NCBI RefSeq assembly: GCF_008704535.1
Contig: NZ_CP023701.1
Coordinates: 7,420,001-7,484,000 of the forward strand
Reading direction: 5' to 3'
DNA: 64,000 nt
Source of the DNA: Streptomyces subrutilus
GTDB lineage: Bacteria; Actinomycetota; Actinomycetes; Streptomycetales; Streptomycetaceae
In this document: one piece after another, positions 61,268 through 64,000 of the stretch
Layout of the letters: each line of letters starts with the position of its first letter
Position numbering within the stretch: position 1 is the stretch's first letter
Notes under the pieces: generated by a model
The model's database searches: none
The model's input: only the letters and a program-made list of their open reading frames with translations
What the model was told of the DNA's origin: nothing
Position numbers and translations under genes: made by a program

Positions 61268-62875
61268 ATGAACACACACGTCGCCGACATCACCGCCGGG
61301 GCCGACGGGTCGACCGAGTCGGCCGAGGTCATCGTCGTCGGGGCGGGCGGCGCCGGGCTCACGCTCGCCGCCGAACTCGCCCTGGCCGGCGTGCGCGCCG
61401 TCGTGCTGGACCGGTTGCCCGGACGCAACCTCCAGTCCCGCGCCGGGGCCATCCAGCCGCGGACCGCCGAACTGCTGGACCTGCGCGGCCTGCTCGACGG
61501 CGCGATGGAACGGTCGATCGACTACCGACTGCTCGGCGGGCACTTCGCGGGTCTGCCGGTGCCGCTGGACTACGCGGCCTGGGACACCCGCTACCCGTAC
61601 CCGGTCCTCCTCCCGCAGGACCAGCTGGAGGCGGTCCTGGAGGACCGGCTCACCGTGCTCGGCGGGCACGTACTGCGGGAGCACCGCCTCACGGACCTGC
61701 GCCAGGACGCCGACGGGGTCACGGTCACCGCGGTCGGACCGGCCGGCCCGCGGTCGTACCGGGGGCGCTACCTCGTGGCGTGCGACGGCGCGCACAGCAG
61801 CGTGCGCAAGCTCGTCGGCGCCGCCTTCCCCGGCCAGGCCGGCACCGTGCGCTGCGCCACCGCCGACCTCGTGCTGACCGGCTGCGCCGACCAGAGCACG
61901 ACGGGCCACATCAGCACCAGGATCCGGACCTCGCCCCAGGGCCACTTCGCCATGCTCACGCCCCTGGCGAACGGGCTGCACAAGCTCATCTTCAGCGGCC
62001 CGCGGACCGCCTTCGCCGAACGGGACGCGCCGGTGACGGTCGAGGAGGTCCGGGAGGTGCTGCGCGCCACCCAGGACACCGAGCTCGACGTGGCCGAGAT
62101 CCGCTACGCGTCCCGGTTCAGCGACGCCAGCCGACAGCTGGAGCACTACCGCCACGGCCGCGTCCTCTTCGCCGGCGACGCCGCCCACATCCACTCGCCG
62201 GCCGGCGGCCAAGGGCTCAACCTCGGCGTCCAGGACGCCTTCAACCTCGGCTGGAAGCTCGCCGGCGTCCTGCGCGACGGCACGGACGAGCAGGTGCTGG
62301 ACACCTACCACGCCGAGCGCCACCCGGTCGCGGCCCGGGTCCTCACCCTCACCCGCGCCCAGGGCGTGATCATCGGACCGGCGCGCGACGGCGGACTCGC
62401 CGAGCTCCGCGACGTCCTCACCGACCTGCTCCGCCTGCCCGAGGCCAACCGCCACATGGCCGGCGCGATGTCCGGCCTCGACCTCCACCACCCCGCCCCC
62501 GACGCCGCCGCGCACCCCCTGCTCGGCCTGCGGATGCCCGACCTCGACCTGCACGTCGACGGCGGGACGGTCCGGTACGCCGAACTGGCCCGCACCGGCC
62601 GCGGCGTCCTGCTCGACCTCACCGGCGCCCCGCTCACCGCCGCCGACCCCTGGAACGGGCGCATCACGCGCGTGCGGGCCCGGGCGGAAGCCGGCGCGAT
62701 CGACGCCGACGCCGTCCTCGTGCGCCCGGACGGACACATCTGCTGGGCCGGCGGCGCGGGCCTGAGCGAGACGCTGACCCGCTGGTTCGGCCCGGCCGAA
62801 GCCGGCCCGCGCACCGGACCCCGCCGGGCGGCGGCGGCCGTCGGCGGCCCGGGACCGGAGGCGTACCGGGCCTGA
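61268..62875 (+). CDS. FAD-dependent aromatic hydroxylase (class A monooxygenase)
   Basis: This 535-residue protein has ATG 61268 behind GGGAGG. FAD-binding motif GAGGAG (25-30), the DG motif in LVACDGAHSSVRK and the GD motif in LFAGDAAHIHSPAGGQGLNLGVQDAFNLGWKL match aromatic hydroxylases of the RdmE/PgaE type. A C-terminal thioredoxin-like domain (LARTGRGVLLDLTG, VLVRPDGHICWAGG) is present, as in polyketide hydroxylases. It would hydroxylate a phenolic compound with NADPH and O2. The divergent TetR may sense that compound. Confidence 0.92.
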   Translation: MNTHVADITAGADGSTESAEVIVVGAGGAGLTLAAELALAGVRAVVLDRLPGRNLQSRAGAIQPRTAELLDLRGLLDGAMERSIDYRLLGGHFAGLPVPLDYAAWDTRYPYPVLLPQDQLEAVLEDRLTVLGGHVLREHRLTDLRQDADGVTVTAVGPAGPRSYRGRYLVACDGAHSSVRKLVGAAFPGQAGTVRCATADLVLTGCADQSTTGHISTRIRTSPQGHFAMLTPLANGLHKLIFSGPRTAFAERDAPVTVEEVREVLRATQDTELDVAEIRYASRFSDASRQLEHYRHGRVLFAGDAAHIHSPAGGQGLNLGVQDAFNLGWKLAGVLRDGTDEQVLDTYHAERHPVAARVLTLTRAQGVIIGPARDGGLAELRDVLTDLLRLPEANRHMAGAMSGLDLHHPAPDAAAHPLLGLRMPDLDLHVDGGTVRYAELARTGRGVLLDLTGAPLTAADPWNGRITRVRARAEAGAIDADAVLVRPDGHICWAGGAGLSETLTRWFGPAEAGPRTGPRRAAAAVGGPGPEAYRA

Positions 62876-63051
62876 GCGCGCGCCCGTACGCGCAGGGGCG
62901 GCGCGACCCCCGGCACGGGGAGTTCCCGCCGGGCGGCGCCCCGGTACGGCGAAGGGGTGGAAAGCCCGTGCACCCTGATGGGATGGTGGGCCGGGGCTCC
63001 CGTACGGAGCCCCGCTGGCCAGTCCCAGCCTGCCGAGTGGAGGAACCGCGT

Positions 63052-63489
63052 ATGCCGCAGAACCCGACCGTGCTGGCCCAAGGCCTGCTGAACCGGATGG
63101 GACTCGGCGCGGCCGGCGCCGAGCTCGACGCCGGCTCGCCGGTCACCCTCGCCGTCGGCGGGGACCGCCTGATCACGATCATGCGGGTGGAGGACACGCT
63201 CGTCCTCGGCGCGGCCTTCGCCGACCACGACGGGGAGGCCCTGCTGCGCGAGGCCGCCCCGCAGTTGCAGGAGATCGTCGAGAACACCCCGCTGCCCGCC
63301 GCCTTCGCCGCGGGCTCCCTCGTCCTGGACACGGACAGCAGGCCCCCGCGGCTCGGCGGGCACCTGGACCCCGAGGCCGTGACCACGTCCGAGGACGTCG
63401 CCGAAGCGCTCGGCTTCCTCATCAACCTGCTGGACCACACCAGCACGCAACTGGCCCCGGCCCGCCACGATCCCGGACGTGCCGTCTGA
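63052..63489 (+). CDS. Hypothetical protein, CesT-like profile
   Basis: This 145-residue protein has ATG 63052 behind GGAGGA. The pattern is alpha/beta: LLNRMGLGAAGAELDAGSPVTLAVGG, LITIMRVEDTLVLGAAFADHDGEALLREAAPQLQEIVEN, LPAAFAAGSLVLDTDSRPPRLGG. It loosely resembles CesT/Tir-chaperone folds, but the match is weak. No motif identifies it. The next partial gene starts 79 bases later on the same strand. Confidence 0.5.
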   Translation: MPQNPTVLAQGLLNRMGLGAAGAELDAGSPVTLAVGGDRLITIMRVEDTLVLGAAFADHDGEALLREAAPQLQEIVENTPLPAAFAAGSLVLDTDSRPPRLGGHLDPEAVTTSEDVAEALGFLINLLDHTSTQLAPARHDPGRAV

Positions 63490-63568
63490 AGGGAGTGTCG
63501 GTGCCGGGTCGTAGGGTCGTGCCGACCGGACGCCCGATCCGGCGCTCCCGGAAGGACTTTCAGGACCC

Positions 63569-64000
63569 GTGACCTCGCCGACCGCCGCCACCGACCACGG
63601 CATCGCGCTCACCGAACGCGCCATCGTCGCCGTACGGGCCGCCCCACACCGGCTCGTACTGGACTACAACCGGTTCGCGGGGCCGTGGGTGGACGGGCAG
63701 CCGGAGCCCGTCCCCGCCGAGCTCCTCGCCGGGGCGGTCTTCCCCAGCGGCCGACCGCTGCCGCCCAGCCTGCGGCGTTGGCTGGCGTACGACAGCAGCC
63801 TGCTGCGCCGCTCCGGCTGGTTCCGGCCGGCCGAAGGGCCGTCGCGGTCCTGGGAGTTCGCGCCCCTGCCGCTCGGCGAGCTGGCCGCCGCGGCCCTCGG
63901 CGAGGGGTGGGGCGCGCCGTTCGGAGCGCTGTCGGAGCGCTTCGACGAGTGCTTCCTGCTGCCCGGCGGATCGGACTCCCGGCGCGTGCTGGCCACCGGC
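63569..64000 (+). CDS. Hypothetical protein, possibly SUKH (SMI1/KNR4)-like, cut by window edge
   Basis: From GTG 63569 the frame is open for 144 codons to the end of the window without a stop. LPPSLRRWLAYDSSLL (about residues 75-90) resembles the SUKH/SMI1-KNR4 core (LPPSYRRFL). EFAPLPLGELAAAALGEGWGAPFGAL follows. If SUKH, it would be immunity-like or structural, but with the C-terminus missing this is only a suggestion. It may share an operon with the preceding small gene. Confidence 0.4.
   Translation, partial: MTSPTAATDHGIALTERAIVAVRAAPHRLVLDYNRFAGPWVDGQPEPVPAELLAGAVFPSGRPLPPSLRRWLAYDSSLLRRSGWFRPAEGPSRSWEFAPLPLGELAAAALGEGWGAPFGALSERFDECFLLPGGSDSRRVLATG

Overview
The window is very high in GC, with third codon positions almost always G or C. 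Genes are densely packed, many overlap by 4 bp (ATGA/GTGA), GTG starts are common, and TetR, MarR, MerR, LysR and RpiR regulators are abundant. All of this points to a Streptomyces (or close actinomycete) chromosome, probably an accessory region rather than the conserved core. No rRNA, tRNA or CRISPR array was seen.

Layout. 0-4 kb: an S41-type protease, then a wrecked polyketide synthase in which a starter-unit CoA-ligase domain runs directly into the tail of a ketoreductase, an ACP and a complete thioesterase. 4-10.6 kb: Nudix hydrolase, an ArsR/quinone-oxidoreductase divergent pair, a PLP decarboxylase, and an SDR/LysR divergent pair. 10.6-19.5 kb: a probable biological-conflict locus (a 1433-residue trypsin + STAND NTPase + membrane anchor + beta-propeller protein translationally coupled to a Trypco1/CU044_2847-type partner, with a divergent TetR). 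It is followed by a nest of three mobile elements (IS701, a 163-bp palindromic MITE, IS630) stacked on the CTAG that forms the tetR stop codon, and then a decayed DUF402 gene. 20.5-25.4 kb: a MerR-sliding-clamp fusion with a TPR partner, an OGG-fold protein, and a TetR/cytochrome P450 pair around a strong palindrome.

25-35 kb looks like a stress or dormancy-type cluster: a PPOX protein, a membrane protein, phosphoketolase, a flavin reductase, and a three-gene operon (receiver + thioredoxin-reductase-like flavoprotein, cNMP-binding histidine kinase, UBP zinc finger). 35-42 kb: a two-component system behind an array of ATGGAC repeats, a deleted alpha/beta hydrolase, an old-yellow-enzyme/MarR pair with two clear palindromic operators, a membrane protein and a carotenoid oxygenase. 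42.3-49.8 kb is a five-gene glycine-betaine operon: aldehyde dehydrogenase, choline-dehydrogenase-like GMC enzyme, and an ABC importer (ATPase, double-length permease, lipoprotein). Together these should import choline or betaine and oxidise choline to betaine. It ends in a 22-bp perfect hairpin facing a secreted subtilase.

51-64 kb carries FUSC, GNAT, a TetR/NAD(P)-binding pair, a CadD-like transporter, an F420-type PPOX enzyme, an EamA/RpiR pair, a lipoprotein, a TetR/FAD-monooxygenase pair and two unknown proteins, the last cut by the window edge.

The candidates most worth following are the protease-STAND-propeller/Trypco1 pair, the MerR-clamp fusion with its own 19-bp-spacer promoter, and the preference of mobile elements for CTAG at TAG stop codons. 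All functions are inferred from motifs read by eye; no database search was run.
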